Shown here in pieces: positions 7,247 through 15,453 of a stretch of DNA of 27,331 nt. How positions within the stretch are numbered: the stretch's first letter is position 1; every line of letters starts with the position of its first letter. Both the position numbers and the translations under genes were made by a program. The notes below the pieces were generated by a model, which was not told the origin of the DNA, did not search any database, and saw only the letters and a list, made by a program, of their open reading frames with translations. The stretch lies in IMG/VR virus record IMGVR_UViG_3300032157_000040, positions 1-27,331 of that record. One strand, given 5' to 3'. The DNA comes from a virus.

Positions 7247-7926
7247 TATAATCCGGCTTGCTCTAATAAATTCTTAATATATTCGACATCATCAGTTTCT
7301 TTCTTGAACTTACGCATCCAAAATCCCGGATCAATCACATTCTTAATCATTGGATCATGATCTTCTGTAAATCTACCCTGAAGATCTTCTGCTGATTTAG
7401 ATAGATATAATACCCATGGACTAATTCTACCAGTCTTTATAAGGTATGCTGCTTCATTTGCAGAGATATTAATAAAGAATTGATTAAATGTTACGTTATT
7501 CTTTTCACACCATTCAATAATTACTGATATTGTTCTATCAGTTGCACTAACTGGTGGTTCTGTTTTTACTAAATTTTCAATATACAATTCATAGACTGAA
7601 TCAATTTTCCATTTTTCAATCTTTAATCCACTCTTAATAACAAAATCAATATATTGTTCTAAATGGACTGGCCTTAATAAACCTACATGATTGCCAAAAT
7701 TTACAAATTCAGTATAATATTGACTATCTATAAATTCATCTTGTGTTTTTATTTTCTTTGAATTAGTATGATATGCAAAATATTTCTGAAATGTTCTAAA
7801 GCCATAACGAAATCCTTCAGTATTAATATCAAGATAGCGTTGCTTCTTAAGACATATATGAGTGGCTAGTGTGGTTTCCTTATGGAACTTTTTTCCGCAA
7901 TATTTACAATCGAATTTTTGTTCCAT
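7246..7926 (-). CDS. Zinc-finger protein of the replication operon (226 aa)
   Basis: The N-terminus carries a C2H2/C2HC-type finger: CKYC at residues 7-10, then H23 and C25 after a KKFHKETTLATH linker. A mostly helical domain follows, with FGNHVG, WKIDSVYELYIENL and GRISPWVLY segments. The longest frame opens at a TTG at 7944, but I prefer the ATG at 7926, which places the finger directly at the N-terminus. Comparable proteins occur, to my memory, in many T4-type phages beside replication genes, annotated only as zinc-finger proteins. It probably binds nucleic acid or a replisome subunit; this is inference from the finger and the neighbours. Confidence 0.75.
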   Translation of the reverse strand: MEQKFDCKYCGKKFHKETTLATHICLKKQRYLDINTEGFRYGFRTFQKYFAYHTNSKKIKTQDEFIDSQYYTEFVNFGNHVGLLRPVHLEQYIDFVIKSGLKIEKWKIDSVYELYIENLVKTEPPVSATDRTISVIIEWCEKNNVTFNQFFINISANEAAYLIKTGRISPWVLYLSKSAEDLQGRFTEDHDPMIKNVIDPGFWMRKFKKETDDVEYIKNLLEQAGL

Positions 7927-7946
7927 TTTTTTCTGTACCAACAAGA

Positions 7947-8480
7947 TTATTTTCCTTTTAACAAACCCTCTATTTCTTTATCGCTAAATCCATTATCAAC
8001 TAAGAAGTCTTCAAGATCTTCGACAGTATTAATCTTTTGAAATAATTCTAATTCATCATCATTTAAATTAGGAAAATATTGTAAAACTATTTCTTCAACT
8101 CTATTCTTCTTAATACCTTTTGGTGGCGCAATCCATTCATGTTTGTCTGGCCTACCAGTGCCAGTCATCGCGAGTAACATCCATTGTAATTCTTTATGTT
8201 TATTTAAAAACTTAGAACGTGAATTCATAACTGTATTTACATTCCAAATCTGGGTTCCTGGATCACGTGAAGTTGAACTCATCCATCTCGTCAATGGCCA
8301 AATAGCAATATCTTTTTTCTGTTCATCATTCAATTTACTATAAAATTTCTTGTTACGCCGATCAAGCGCAGGAATAACAACACCGAACAGATCGTTTTTG
8401 TATTCTTTACCTTTCTTTTCCTCTTCAACTTTTATTGCATCCGGATTAAGTTGAAAGAATTCTTCTACCCAATTACTCAA
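7947..8480 (-). CDS. Probable clamp-loader subunit (gp62-like)
   Basis: A helical protein with segments DLFGVVIPALDRRNKKFYSKL and IWPLTRWMSSTSR (the latter about residues 61-73 in this numbering). It continues with KELQWMLLAMTGTGR and a C-terminal acidic helix-turn region. This pattern (FxVxxAIxxKDxxFYxKL, a W-x-x-x-RWMS core, a C-terminal helical bundle) resembles proteins annotated as the small, non-ATPase clamp-loader subunit of T4-type phages. The resemblance is from memory. No ATG is available early. The longest frame starts at a TTG at 8498; a GGAG correctly spaced before the TTG at 8480 favours that start, which overlaps the previous gene by 8 bases. No gp44-type ATPase is present in this window. 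Confidence 0.55.
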   Translation of the reverse strand: MSNWVEEFFQLNPDAIKVEEEKKGKEYKNDLFGVVIPALDRRNKKFYSKLNDEQKKDIAIWPLTRWMSSTSRDPGTQIWNVNTVMNSRSKFLNKHKELQWMLLAMTGTGRPDKHEWIAPPKGIKKNRVEEIVLQYFPNLNDDELELFQKINTVEDLEDFLVDNGFSDKEIEGLLKGK

Positions 8481-8976
8481 AGAGTGCTCCAATATCAATT
8501 ACGTCTGGTAATTTACTCACTTCCTTTACAAATAAAACACAATTAGGATGTGGTTTATCTTCTACAGGAACAACAAGTATGTTACCATTCTTTAGTTTAG
8601 GAAAATACCATTTCACTTCTGCGTAGACATTTGTGATATTAATTTCTTGTGGTCGAGGTACCATATGCCTTAGTGGGTTAAATACCATTGTATGAAATCC
8701 TCGATCATTTAAACTTGTCAGTGGCATTATTTCTAAATCACTATAGTCTTCATCACATACAAGTATAGACCAATCCAAGGGCATTTGTATAGTGTATTCA
8801 CCGATTTTCAAAACTACCGCTGGTGCGTAAAAACTTTCTAAGAAAATAAGTGGAATGAAAAAATAATCAGGATTTTTAGGATCTGAATAATCCATTACGC
8901 AATAACGTATATCTTCAATCTCATTTGGAATCTTGTCAAGATTATATGCTACGTTATCATTTGTTAATATATTCAT
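8473..8976 (-). CDS. Conserved-looking phage protein of unknown function (167 aa)
   Basis: A 167-aa beta-rich protein. Recognisable segments include YCVMDYSDPKNPDYFFIPL (25-43), IQMPLDWSILV (63-73) and LEIMPLTSLNDRGF (81-94). VKWYFPKLKNGNILVVP (121-137) comes closer to the C-terminus. I recall similar proteins at this place in related myoviruses, always hypothetical. AAGGGAAA gives a good ribosome site before the ATG. Its position immediately upstream of, and overlapping, the clamp-loader-like gene suggests a replication-related role, but no catalytic motif is visible. Confidence 0.75.
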   Translation of the reverse strand: MNILTNDNVAYNLDKIPNEIEDIRYCVMDYSDPKNPDYFFIPLIFLESFYAPAVVLKIGEYTIQMPLDWSILVCDEDYSDLEIMPLTSLNDRGFHTMVFNPLRHMVPRPQEINITNVYAEVKWYFPKLKNGNILVVPVEDKPHPNCVLFVKEVSKLPDVIDIGALFE

Positions 8977-8986
8977 TATTTCCCTT

Positions 8987-9760
8987 TTATGCTTTATCCA
9001 TTAAATCAAGTCTCACAATATCATCTTCAGATAATATTGAACCGATTTGTGTTTCGACGAAAACGAGATCCGTATCGCCAGTATTTGTAATCTTGTGAAG
9101 TGTTGCAACATCAATCGCATAGATCGATCCTTTCTTGCAACTAAATCCATAATTATCAATTGCTACAATTCCTGTACCAGAGATAATATACCAACCTTCA
9201 CTTCTATGATTGTGATATTGGAGGCTTATAGCCTGTTTCGGTTTAATTGTAACTTCTTTTACAAGATAACCTTCGCCTCTATGTAAAATCTTGTAAAATC
9301 CCCAATTCTTGTTTGTTATGTCATTTTTCCAATTATCAAAATACCAAGAACTTGAATATCTTTTATCTGTTCCGCCAATACCAAATCTTAAAATAACGTC
9401 GCATTCCTTTGCTACTTTTTCTTCAGGTATATTTTCAATGGTTCTATCACCACCATTCATAAAGTATATTGTGCTTTTCGGATAAAAAGCTCTAGTTTGG
9501 CGTATTGCTTCATTAGCTGTATCATCAGCATCATCTTTAGGTGAAAGGGCATGAACTTGTGAAATATATTTTATACCTCTCAGTATTTCCGTTCTATCGT
9601 ATTGTGGCATAAAAGCCTTACCTTTTTTACGAATTAGCCATTCATCAGAATTCACAAAAACAATTACATCATCCACCCATCTGGAGGATTCTCTGAAATA
9701 TTTAATATGACCGGGTGTTATAGGATCAAATCCACCTGTTAAAATTGCAATTCGATGCAT
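8987..9760 (-). CDS. Nucleotidyltransferase-cupin fusion protein
   Basis: A two-domain protein. Residues 1-145 form a cytidylyltransferase-type Rossmann domain, with GGFDPITPGH (9-18, the T/H-x-G-H nucleotide-binding motif in its T form) and an SSSWYF segment corresponding to the family's I-S-x-x-x-I motif. Residues 165-257 form a cupin like that of type II mannose-phosphate isomerase/ManC: LQYHNHRSEGWYIISGTG, then IYAIDVATLHKITNTGD, ending SEDDIVRLD. The expected roles are activation of a sugar or polyol phosphate with a nucleotide, plus a sugar-isomerase/epimerase-like step. The target could be a glycan or modified DNA; the sequence does not say. The start overlaps the previous stop (TAATG). 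Confidence 0.85.
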   Translation of the reverse strand: MHRIAILTGGFDPITPGHIKYFRESSRWVDDVIVFVNSDEWLIRKKGKAFMPQYDRTEILRGIKYISQVHALSPKDDADDTANEAIRQTRAFYPKSTIYFMNGGDRTIENIPEEKVAKECDVILRFGIGGTDKRYSSSWYFDNWKNDITNKNWGFYKILHRGEGYLVKEVTIKPKQAISLQYHNHRSEGWYIISGTGIVAIDNYGFSCKKGSIYAIDVATLHKITNTGDTDLVFVETQIGSILSEDDIVRLDLMDKA

Positions 9761-10140
9761 TATGATTCACCATAAAATTCTTGTATTTTTCCTGATTTTA
9801 CTATTTTCTCGAGAACTGCTACAAAATCTTCATTCTGTTTAGCTTCTTTTTCTTCTTGTAATTGTCTATGGTATGATTTTGGTTGAAGAGCATCTAGTGC
9901 AACTCCACATTTTAGAAGATAATCATCTAACATATTAAGAACACCACAATGCCTTACACCCATAAATGTTAGTGCTATGGAGGTAGGTTCATATGTTGTT
10001 TCTAAATGAATAACCATATGGTGCCTTCCCCTAACTTCCATTGTGGCTTGTTTTATATTCACACCCACTAGTTCATTTGCCTTAAAGAAAATCTTGATTA
10101 ATTCAAGATGTGCTATATCTAATCTTGTCTCAATTATCAT
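9760..10140 (-). CDS. Small hypothetical protein downstream of uvsW (126 aa)
   Basis: A 126-aa alpha/beta protein: an N-terminal helix-strand region, MVIHLETTY (about 42-50), GVRHCGVLNMLDDYLLKCGV (61-80), then a charged coiled-coil-like C-terminus. Its start lies inside the last codons of uvsW (about 11 bases overlap) and its stop overlaps the next start (TAATG). No family is recognised. The tight coupling to uvsW suggests a helicase-associated or repair role only by context. Confidence 0.75.
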   Translation of the reverse strand: MIIETRLDIAHLELIKIFFKANELVGVNIKQATMEVRGRHHMVIHLETTYEPTSIALTFMGVRHCGVLNMLDDYLLKCGVALDALQPKSYHRQLQEEKEAKQNEDFVAVLEKIVKSGKIQEFYGES

Positions 10141-11629
10141 GATAATTTACCTTTGAAATAGTATATGGATATTGCGCCTCTGTATAAAATTTCTTTCTCT
10201 TTGCTAAATGCCTTTTAGAGAACTTACAATTCGAACAAACATCATAAACGTTCACAAAATCTTTATCAGGAGCAACTCTAATACCTCTACCAATACTTTG
10301 AATAACCCTTACAAAACTTTTACCTGCTTCAAAAAGCACCAGGTTAAAAATACGAACGATATTAATGCCCGTAGATGCTACACCATAGGTAGCAATAATA
10401 ACCTTCCCATCGACTTCTTGAACTTCTTTATATTCATCCTTACGTTTCTTTGATTTCATTTTACCGGAAACAAAAACTGAATTTGGAATCAATGCTTGTA
10501 ACTTCTCACCAGTCTCAATGCGATCAACTAATATCAGGGTATTTCCACTCTCAGATATTTCAACAACCTGTTTAGCCAAATACTTTAAGCGTGTTGGATT
10601 AGTAGTTAGCCATTTTAATTCGGATTGATAATCATCAAACTTATCACCACGCAAAGTAGCGGCTATTTGATCTACAGGATCCTGATCTACCAATTGCCAA
10701 ACATTAACATGTAATTGTGCAAGAAGACCTTTATCTTGTAATTCTTTAGTCTCAATTCTACCGAGCATCGGGCCAATACAAGCCATAACAGAAACTTTTT
10801 CATGCTCCTCTTCAGGCATTGTTCCTGTAAGCCCCCATCTAACCGGAGCATTTTTCAAATAGCTCGACAATAAACGTCTCAATACATCTGCCTTGGCTTT
10901 GTGTACTTCGTCCACTATAACGCAAACCACGCCTTCGAAGAAATCGTTGATATCGATTTCTAAATCTATTTCTTTTGAACGCTTTGCTAGGCTTTCCAGA
11001 CTTTGCCATGTACAGATTGTGTGAGTTTTCAAATACTCTTTTCTATCACCGAAGAATACACCCACATCTAATCCCAAATTTTTATAATCATCTTCGGTTT
11101 GTGTTACTAAATCCTTGGTCGGCACAATTACGATGCTACGACCATAGGGTTCAACTTTATGACTAAGAATCGCCGTTACCAACGTTTTTCCCGAGCCTGT
11201 AGGGGCAATATTTACACCTGTGAGATTATTGAGATAAGAGTTAATTACTTCAACTTGGTGATCTTGTAAAACGATTGGATCACCAACAAATTGATGACCA
11301 ACTGGCCATTGGATATGAGAATAACTATCTTCGACTACCTCATCAAACACAAAGTCATGTGAAGTATCTCTAAGATCTTCAATTTCAACTTCATACCCTT
11401 GTTCTTGAACAACAGGTAAGAGTTTATCTAATAGATTAAGATATGACCTGCCGCCTATATCACAAAAATTCAACATACCATCCCAGCGACCAAGTTTATA
11501 GGCTGGAGTATGTCTAGCATATTCGAGAAAATATTGAACTGAATTAACAAGTTTTCTTCTTGTTACTATATCAAGACCTTCAAATTTAACGTTTACTTCG
11601 TCTTGTATTATTAATTTTGTTGTTATCAT
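10130..11629 (-). CDS. uvsW: UvsW-like recombination helicase (SF2)
   Basis: ATP-dependent DNA helicase of superfamily 2 that in T4 unwinds branched DNA, drives branch migration and reverses stalled forks. It shows Walker A APTGSGKT (about residues 142-149), the motif II box DEVH in VIVDEVHKA (about 240), motif III-like LTGTMPE and motif VI QSIGRGIR. An N-terminal domain of about 110 residues precedes the helicase core, as in UvsW. The longest frame has an upstream TTG at 11635; the ATG at 11629 forms an ATGA overlap with the preceding stop and is preferred. The length of 499 aa matches T4 UvsW closely. Confidence 0.93.
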   Translation of the reverse strand: MITTKLIIQDEVNVKFEGLDIVTRRKLVNSVQYFLEYARHTPAYKLGRWDGMLNFCDIGGRSYLNLLDKLLPVVQEQGYEVEIEDLRDTSHDFVFDEVVEDSYSHIQWPVGHQFVGDPIVLQDHQVEVINSYLNNLTGVNIAPTGSGKTLVTAILSHKVEPYGRSIVIVPTKDLVTQTEDDYKNLGLDVGVFFGDRKEYLKTHTICTWQSLESLAKRSKEIDLEIDINDFFEGVVCVIVDEVHKAKADVLRRLLSSYLKNAPVRWGLTGTMPEEEHEKVSVMACIGPMLGRIETKELQDKGLLAQLHVNVWQLVDQDPVDQIAATLRGDKFDDYQSELKWLTTNPTRLKYLAKQVVEISESGNTLILVDRIETGEKLQALIPNSVFVSGKMKSKKRKDEYKEVQEVDGKVIIATYGVASTGINIVRIFNLVLFEAGKSFVRVIQSIGRGIRVAPDKDFVNVYDVCSNCKFSKRHLAKRKKFYTEAQYPYTISKVNYHDN

Positions 11630-11880
11630 TCGCAAAGATTTCGGTGTTTGTGTTTTAATATATAATCTTCATCAACCTCTACAGGAAATTCATAAGGCAT
11701 ATATTTTATCATATATGAATATTCCTTTTTGTTACCATGATAGATTACTTCCTTTATTATGCCACATTTAGTTTCGGCATTAATTGGAAGTTCTGTCAGA
11801 ATACCATTTATTGTTGCCAAAAATGTTTGTCCAATAACTCCCTTCATTTCAATTACTTGATTTACCACAAACGGATTCAT
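11626..11880 (-). CDS. Small hypothetical protein between uvsY and uvsW (84 aa)
   Basis: An 84-aa beta-rich protein (MNPFVVNQVIEMKGVIGQTF, then CGIIKEVIYH and EYSYMIKYMP) with an SH3-like strand pattern and a basic C-terminus. AAGGAA lies before the ATG. It ends in an ATGA overlap with uvsW. No family is recognised. Its position in the recombination operon suggests a DNA- or protein-binding accessory. Confidence 0.7.
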   Translation of the reverse strand: MNPFVVNQVIEMKGVIGQTFLATINGILTELPINAETKCGIIKEVIYHGNKKEYSYMIKYMPYEFPVEVDEDYILKHKHRNLCE

Positions 11881-11889
11881 ATTAATTCC

Positions 11890-12351
11890 TTAAATACTTG
11901 CATCATCTAATCCTGCGACCCTGAGTTTTATGATATGGCCAGTCATAAAGTTTTTCGCTTCAAAACCTTTAACAATTCCTAGAAATTTATTTCTTAATAA
12001 GGCAACTTCATTAACCAATAATGTTAAATCAACAATAGACTGAACACCATCTATATATTTTTCTGCGTCGCGAGAACTTAATGTTTTATTATAGGCTTCA
12101 AGAAATCTTTTAAATTCTGCTGATCTCTTTTTTCGAAGATCAATATTTAGGTATTCGAGAACAGCTTCAATTTCTTGTAACTGAGAAAATCTTTGTTCTA
12201 CCAAACCAGGAAGTTCTGCCGCGTGCTTCTCTAATGATTTACCTTTAAGTGATAATTCTTTCCGTGCATTATCTAGTTCACCTTCAAAATAAACTATGAA
12301 TGCAGAAATATTTGATAGATCTGCGGTAATTCTGTAATACCAGATCGACAT
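11890..12351 (-). CDS. uvsY: UvsY-like recombination mediator
   Basis: UvsY loads UvsX recombinase onto gp32-coated single-stranded DNA. The 153-aa protein is almost wholly helical, with a coiled-coil-like first half (YFEGELDNARKELSLKGKSL, 22-41). A conserved second half follows, with AYNKTLSSRDAEKYIDG (about 88-104) and ending in a FLGIVKGFEAKNFMTGHIIK-type segment. That second half resembles the S-R-x-L-S-D-R-x-x-D-K-Y-I-D and R-G-x-A-x-x-N-I-x-x-I-R-V patterns of UvsY from T4-type marine phages. Placement between uvsX and uvsW fits. The ATG overlaps the DUF4326 stop (TAATG). Confidence 0.75.
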   Translation of the reverse strand: MSIWYYRITADLSNISAFIVYFEGELDNARKELSLKGKSLEKHAAELPGLVEQRFSQLQEIEAVLEYLNIDLRKKRSAEFKRFLEAYNKTLSSRDAEKYIDGVQSIVDLTLLVNEVALLRNKFLGIVKGFEAKNFMTGHIIKLRVAGLDDASI

Positions 12352-12599
12352 TATTCATTCGCAATTCGTGATAAGACATCACCATGACAAGATAATGGTG
12401 CACAGAAACAAACAAGGTCTTTACCCCTGAGTTCTTGTTTAGCTGCTTCCATAAGTTTAGGATTTAACATCAAATATTCTTCAAATTTTCGAACCACATC
12501 TTCGCGAGTACCATCGGGCCCAATAACAAACGGGTTTCCCCATTTGCTTGGACGACCGATATACACCCCTTTTGAGGATTTTCTTTTATTTAATACCAT
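12351..12599 (-). CDS. DUF4326 family protein
   Basis: An 82-aa protein with the two family signatures: GVYIGRPSKWGNPFVIGPDG near the N-terminus and KDLVCFCAPLSCHGDVL near the C-terminus. The Cys and His of CFCAPLSCHG are probable functional residues. The longest frame begins at a GTG at 12626, but the family begins close to the ATG at 12599 and that start is preferred. This gives a 14-base overlap with the preceding gene. The function of DUF4326 is not established as far as I know. Its presence between uvsX and uvsY is only context for a nucleotide or DNA-related role. Confidence 0.88.
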   Translation of the reverse strand: MVLNKRKSSKGVYIGRPSKWGNPFVIGPDGTREDVVRKFEEYLMLNPKLMEAAKQELRGKDLVCFCAPLSCHGDVLSRIANE

Positions 12600-12900
12600 C
12601 GAGACTATGTACTCTTCTAATTGCACCTTCCATTGCTTGTACTAACAACACTGCTTTTTGAGTTCTGGATCTTAATACTCTCTTAATTGCTAGAGCTCTC
12701 GGAGGGACACTTAGGTCTTCTGCCAAGGCCTGATGTACCCTGGTCAAATTGACTGGCTCTGAAATCCACATCACGTAGTCGACACCCACAGTCACATCTC
12801 TCATTTTCTCTTTGAACTGCTGGACTTGCGTATAGGATTTCAAGGCATCCTTGCTCTTAATTGTTTCGAGTAATAATTCTCCTGATTCATTAGCGGTCAT
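12586..12900 (-). CDS. Small hypothetical protein (104 aa)
   Basis: The longest frame begins at 12933, but a GAGG six bases before the ATG at 12900 supports the shorter form, which begins MTANESGELLLETIKSK. The protein is helical and basic in its second half (PPRALAIKRVLRSRTQKAVL), which could contact DNA. It overlaps genes on both sides by 10-15 bases. No family is recognised. Confidence 0.7.
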   Translation of the reverse strand: MTANESGELLLETIKSKDALKSYTQVQQFKEKMRDVTVGVDYVMWISEPVNLTRVHQALAEDLSVPPRALAIKRVLRSRTQKAVLLVQAMEGAIRRVHSLDGIK

Positions 12901-13126
12901 TGTCATCCTCGTAATCTTCTTCATACACATCATCAGTTAAATGACTCCTGACTGCTTCACGCATTTCTTTGTCAAGATCTTCCTTTAACAAATCATCTTC
13001 TATTAATCCAAACTCATCGAAAACAACAACAAGAATATCAGCTACTTCTAACCGTTCTTTTGGAGCCACATATGTCTTAAGTCTAGACCATAATTCTAAT
13101 AACAATTCGTGATTATCGTGTACCAT
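12890..13126 (-). CDS. Small acidic protein downstream of uvsX (78 aa)
   Basis: A 78-aa acidic, helical protein with LLLELWSRLKTYVAPKERLE (8-27), VADILVVVFDEFGLIEDD and a highly acidic tail. Its ATG follows the uvsX stop directly and AGAGG precedes it. I recall similar proteins next to replication genes in several phages, always of unknown function. The acidic tail could mimic DNA or bind a recombination protein; this is speculative. Confidence 0.75.
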   Translation of the reverse strand: MVHDNHELLLELWSRLKTYVAPKERLEVADILVVVFDEFGLIEDDLLKEDLDKEMREAVRSHLTDDVYEEDYEDDNDR

Positions 13127-14224
13127 TTAAACCTCTTCAACTACTTTAATTGCAATACCATCTTCAGGTGTGTCATGAATAACTACCTTAAAATCATGAT
13201 CGGTAAATTCATCCATAATCACCCTCATACTTTCTTCATCTGTCTGCCATTCTTTTCTAAATAACTTCATGACTTCGCCTGTTCTTTTAGAAGTATAAGC
13301 ATAACGTTTACCATCTTGAACCAAAACTCCAGATTTTAAAAATAAATCAAATAAACCACTTATCGGATTCATTCCTGATTCCCAAGGGATATCAATCTTT
13401 ATTGATTCAAAAGGTTTAGCATATCTTGTTTTTACAACCTTGCAGGTTGCCTTGATACCTCTAACTTCAGTGACCTTATTACCTTCTTCATCTTCCTTTA
13501 GTTTATATTTCTTCATCGCAACAATAATACTTGAAGCGAACATGAAGCCTGAGCCTCCAGAAATTTTATCATCGGGATCAAACATATCCTGACTTGCATA
13601 TGTATGGTTTGTTACTACCATACCAATATTTAAATCCCCGAACATATTTACACAATTCACAACAAATGCTCTTAACTGCTTTGCCTTTCTCCCCATATCC
13701 CCCTTCATATCACCCGCTTGGAATTGATTTACATCTGTTGGTGTTAATAACATACCGATAGAATCAACAATGAATAGAATTTTCGGACGAGCATCTCTTG
13801 GAAGATCTAAATAATCTTCTTTGTAAGCTGTAACAAAATCATGAACAATTTTTGCCACATCATCAATCATAGATGCACTAATACGCAACATCTTATCTTC
13901 GTTTGTATCTACATCAAGATTTTTGAGCCATTTCTCATCAAGTGCATTTTCTGTGTCAATCATAACAACAAAAATGTCTTGGTCCTGAGCTGCCTTCGCA
14001 ATGTTTCCGGATACGATATATGATTTGCCGGCACCGGGTTCGCCTGCAAATACCGTTACCTTACCCATTGGAATGCCACGATAAAAGCTTCCACTGATAA
14101 GATAATTCAATCCATAGGAACCTGTACTGATCCATGTATCTGGATCATTAAAGCCTGTGGAAATTCCTGTAATACTTTTTGTCAAAGATTTTCGATACTT
14201 TGAAACGTCAAAAGGTTTAACCAT
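13127..14224 (-). CDS. uvsX: UvsX, RecA-like recombinase
   Basis: ATP-dependent strand-exchange protein that forms filaments on single-stranded DNA for recombination-dependent replication. It has Walker A GEPGAGKS (61-68), Walker B ILFIVDSIGM (149-158) and a RecA-type L2/oligomerisation region around MVVTNHTYASQDMFDPDD. The 365-aa length is slightly below T4 UvsX. The ATG at 14224 has a clear TAGGAGA ribosome site. It lies 54 bases downstream of gp32, and a stem-loop in that gap (14245-14269) may tune read-through from the gp32 message. Confidence 0.96.
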   Translation of the reverse strand: MVKPFDVSKYRKSLTKSITGISTGFNDPDTWISTGSYGLNYLISGSFYRGIPMGKVTVFAGEPGAGKSYIVSGNIAKAAQDQDIFVVMIDTENALDEKWLKNLDVDTNEDKMLRISASMIDDVAKIVHDFVTAYKEDYLDLPRDARPKILFIVDSIGMLLTPTDVNQFQAGDMKGDMGRKAKQLRAFVVNCVNMFGDLNIGMVVTNHTYASQDMFDPDDKISGGSGFMFASSIIVAMKKYKLKEDEEGNKVTEVRGIKATCKVVKTRYAKPFESIKIDIPWESGMNPISGLFDLFLKSGVLVQDGKRYAYTSKRTGEVMKLFRKEWQTDEESMRVIMDEFTDHDFKVVIHDTPEDGIAIKVVEEV

Positions 14225-14244
14225 GAGTTCTCCTAATAAGTTAG

Positions 14245-14269
14245 TAGAGGTGGTATTTAGCCACCCCTA
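14245..14269 (-). terminator. Stem-loop between gp32 and uvsX (attenuator-like)
   Basis: On the minus strand, TAGGGGTGG and CCACCTCTA pair (9 bp, with one G-U) around a 7-base AT-rich loop. No T-run follows, so it is not a classic intrinsic terminator. It could partly stop transcription, stabilise the 3' end of the gp32 message or act as a processing site. Confidence 0.4.
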
Positions 14270-14278
14270 TGTAAACAA

Positions 14279-15337
14279 TTATTTGTTACGATTTCTTAGC
14301 ATGGCTAAGATTTCTTGTGGAGACTTTTCAGTCTTCGATTCTGACTTGGTAGTTTCTTTCACGTATTCTGTAGGTGGATCTACATCGAATGGTGGTGTAT
14401 CGTCGTCTTGATCAACAATTGGAACAACTGGAACAACGGTTTTTACCGGCGCTGTTGTTTGAATTTGAGTGCGAGTTGGTTGTGGTGCGGAACGTGATAC
14501 ACGCTGACGTTCTCCACCTTCTGCATCATCACCTGCTTCAAAGCCAAATGGTTTGTAATGTTGGCTGAAACGTTCTGGATCATACAATTCACCATCAACT
14601 GATTCTTGGAACATTTCAAAAATGATTGCCAATTGTTCTGCTGAAGGACGCTTTGGAAGATAAGTTGCGAGATCAACTAATCCATATTGATTAATTGCGT
14701 CTTGCATTTCTTCTGTAATGCTGGATTCCTTACGAGCCCACTTAGATGTACCATAATCGGCAAATCCACCCTTGCTTGTCTTCGAAATAATGAAGTCAAC
14801 ACCATTGATATAATCAACTGGGCTGTGAGGACCCATTTCTGGATCTAGGAGAGCTGCTTTGATAATTGCAAAAATCTGTGGTCCAATAATAAACTTACGA
14901 ATTGGATTTTCTGGTTTGTCTAATTCATTCATAGGATCTTGTTTAACAAATCCTTGCATGAAATAGGTACGCTTGCACCAATATTTGCGTGCGGTTTCTT
15001 CTAATGACTTATCCTTCCACCATGGACGAATTTCATTCAAAATTGGGCAGGTCTTTGGACCATCCCACATTTCAATACAAGGAACCTGTACGGTTACTGG
15101 TTTATTTTCGTCTTGACCTTTAATGCCTGGGAAAGGAATTTTGATAACTAAACGTTCTGCCCAAAAGAATGTGTTATCTTGATTTGCGTCTGGTAGAAAT
15201 CTCTGAATAGAGCTCATACCTTCTGGCATATTCCAATGTGCGTAAGTTGCCTTGTCGCCGCTAGTGAAATTGCTTGGGAGTTTACGGTTTTCCAATGCTT
15301 GTAATTTTGCACGGATTTCGTCTAATGTTTTTGCCAT
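14279..15337 (-). CDS. 32: Single-stranded DNA-binding protein gp32
   Basis: Coats single-stranded DNA during replication, repair and recombination and recruits UvsY/UvsX and the polymerase. The N-terminal basic region (RAKLQALENRKL) is followed by an OB-fold core with Cys residues in VPCIEMWDGPKTCPIL and YWCKRTYF. These correspond to the zinc-binding part of gp32-type proteins. The last 80 residues are acidic and Pro/Thr-rich and end QEILAMLRNRNK, like the protein-interaction tail. Length 352 aa. The start is ATG at 15337. A structured leader and a strong sigma70 promoter precede it. Confidence 0.93.
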   Translation of the reverse strand: MAKTLDEIRAKLQALENRKLPSNFTSGDKATYAHWNMPEGMSSIQRFLPDANQDNTFFWAERLVIKIPFPGIKGQDENKPVTVQVPCIEMWDGPKTCPILNEIRPWWKDKSLEETARKYWCKRTYFMQGFVKQDPMNELDKPENPIRKFIIGPQIFAIIKAALLDPEMGPHSPVDYINGVDFIISKTSKGGFADYGTSKWARKESSITEEMQDAINQYGLVDLATYLPKRPSAEQLAIIFEMFQESVDGELYDPERFSQHYKPFGFEAGDDAEGGERQRVSRSAPQPTRTQIQTTAPVKTVVPVVPIVDQDDDTPPFDVDPPTEYVKETTKSESKTEKSPQEILAMLRNRNK

Positions 15338-15449
15338 GATTTGTATAATTCCTGCTTTAGTTTATAATTGAACGCTTTTATTCGAGCCGACGATCTACTC
15401 GGGTCACGTTAGTCCCTTTCGCATCTTACCTGCTAAGGTCTTCGTATGC
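15338..15449 (-). promoter_or_regulatory. Structured gp32 leader RNA (candidate autoregulatory operator)
   Basis: About 110 bases of untranslated leader. The 5' part can fold into hairpins. One is GCAT...ATGC enclosing ACCT-TAGC-AGGT (15421-15449), another is a GGG...CCC hairpin (15401-15416), and a third is CGAG...CTCG (15383-15401) that shares a base with the second. The remaining 45 bases to the ATG are A/T-rich and look unstructured. T4 gp32 represses its own mRNA through a 5' pseudoknot followed by an unstructured AT-rich stretch; this layout is similar. A 6-codon ORF (ATG at 15426, minus strand) is also present in it. No known riboswitch consensus was recognised. Confidence 0.45.
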
Positions 15450-15453
15450 AGCT

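Noticed and set aside
7947-8498. TTG at 8498 as the clamp-loader-like start
   Set aside because: The TTG at 8480 has a properly spaced GGAG and a shorter overlap with the preceding gene, though the choice remains uncertain.
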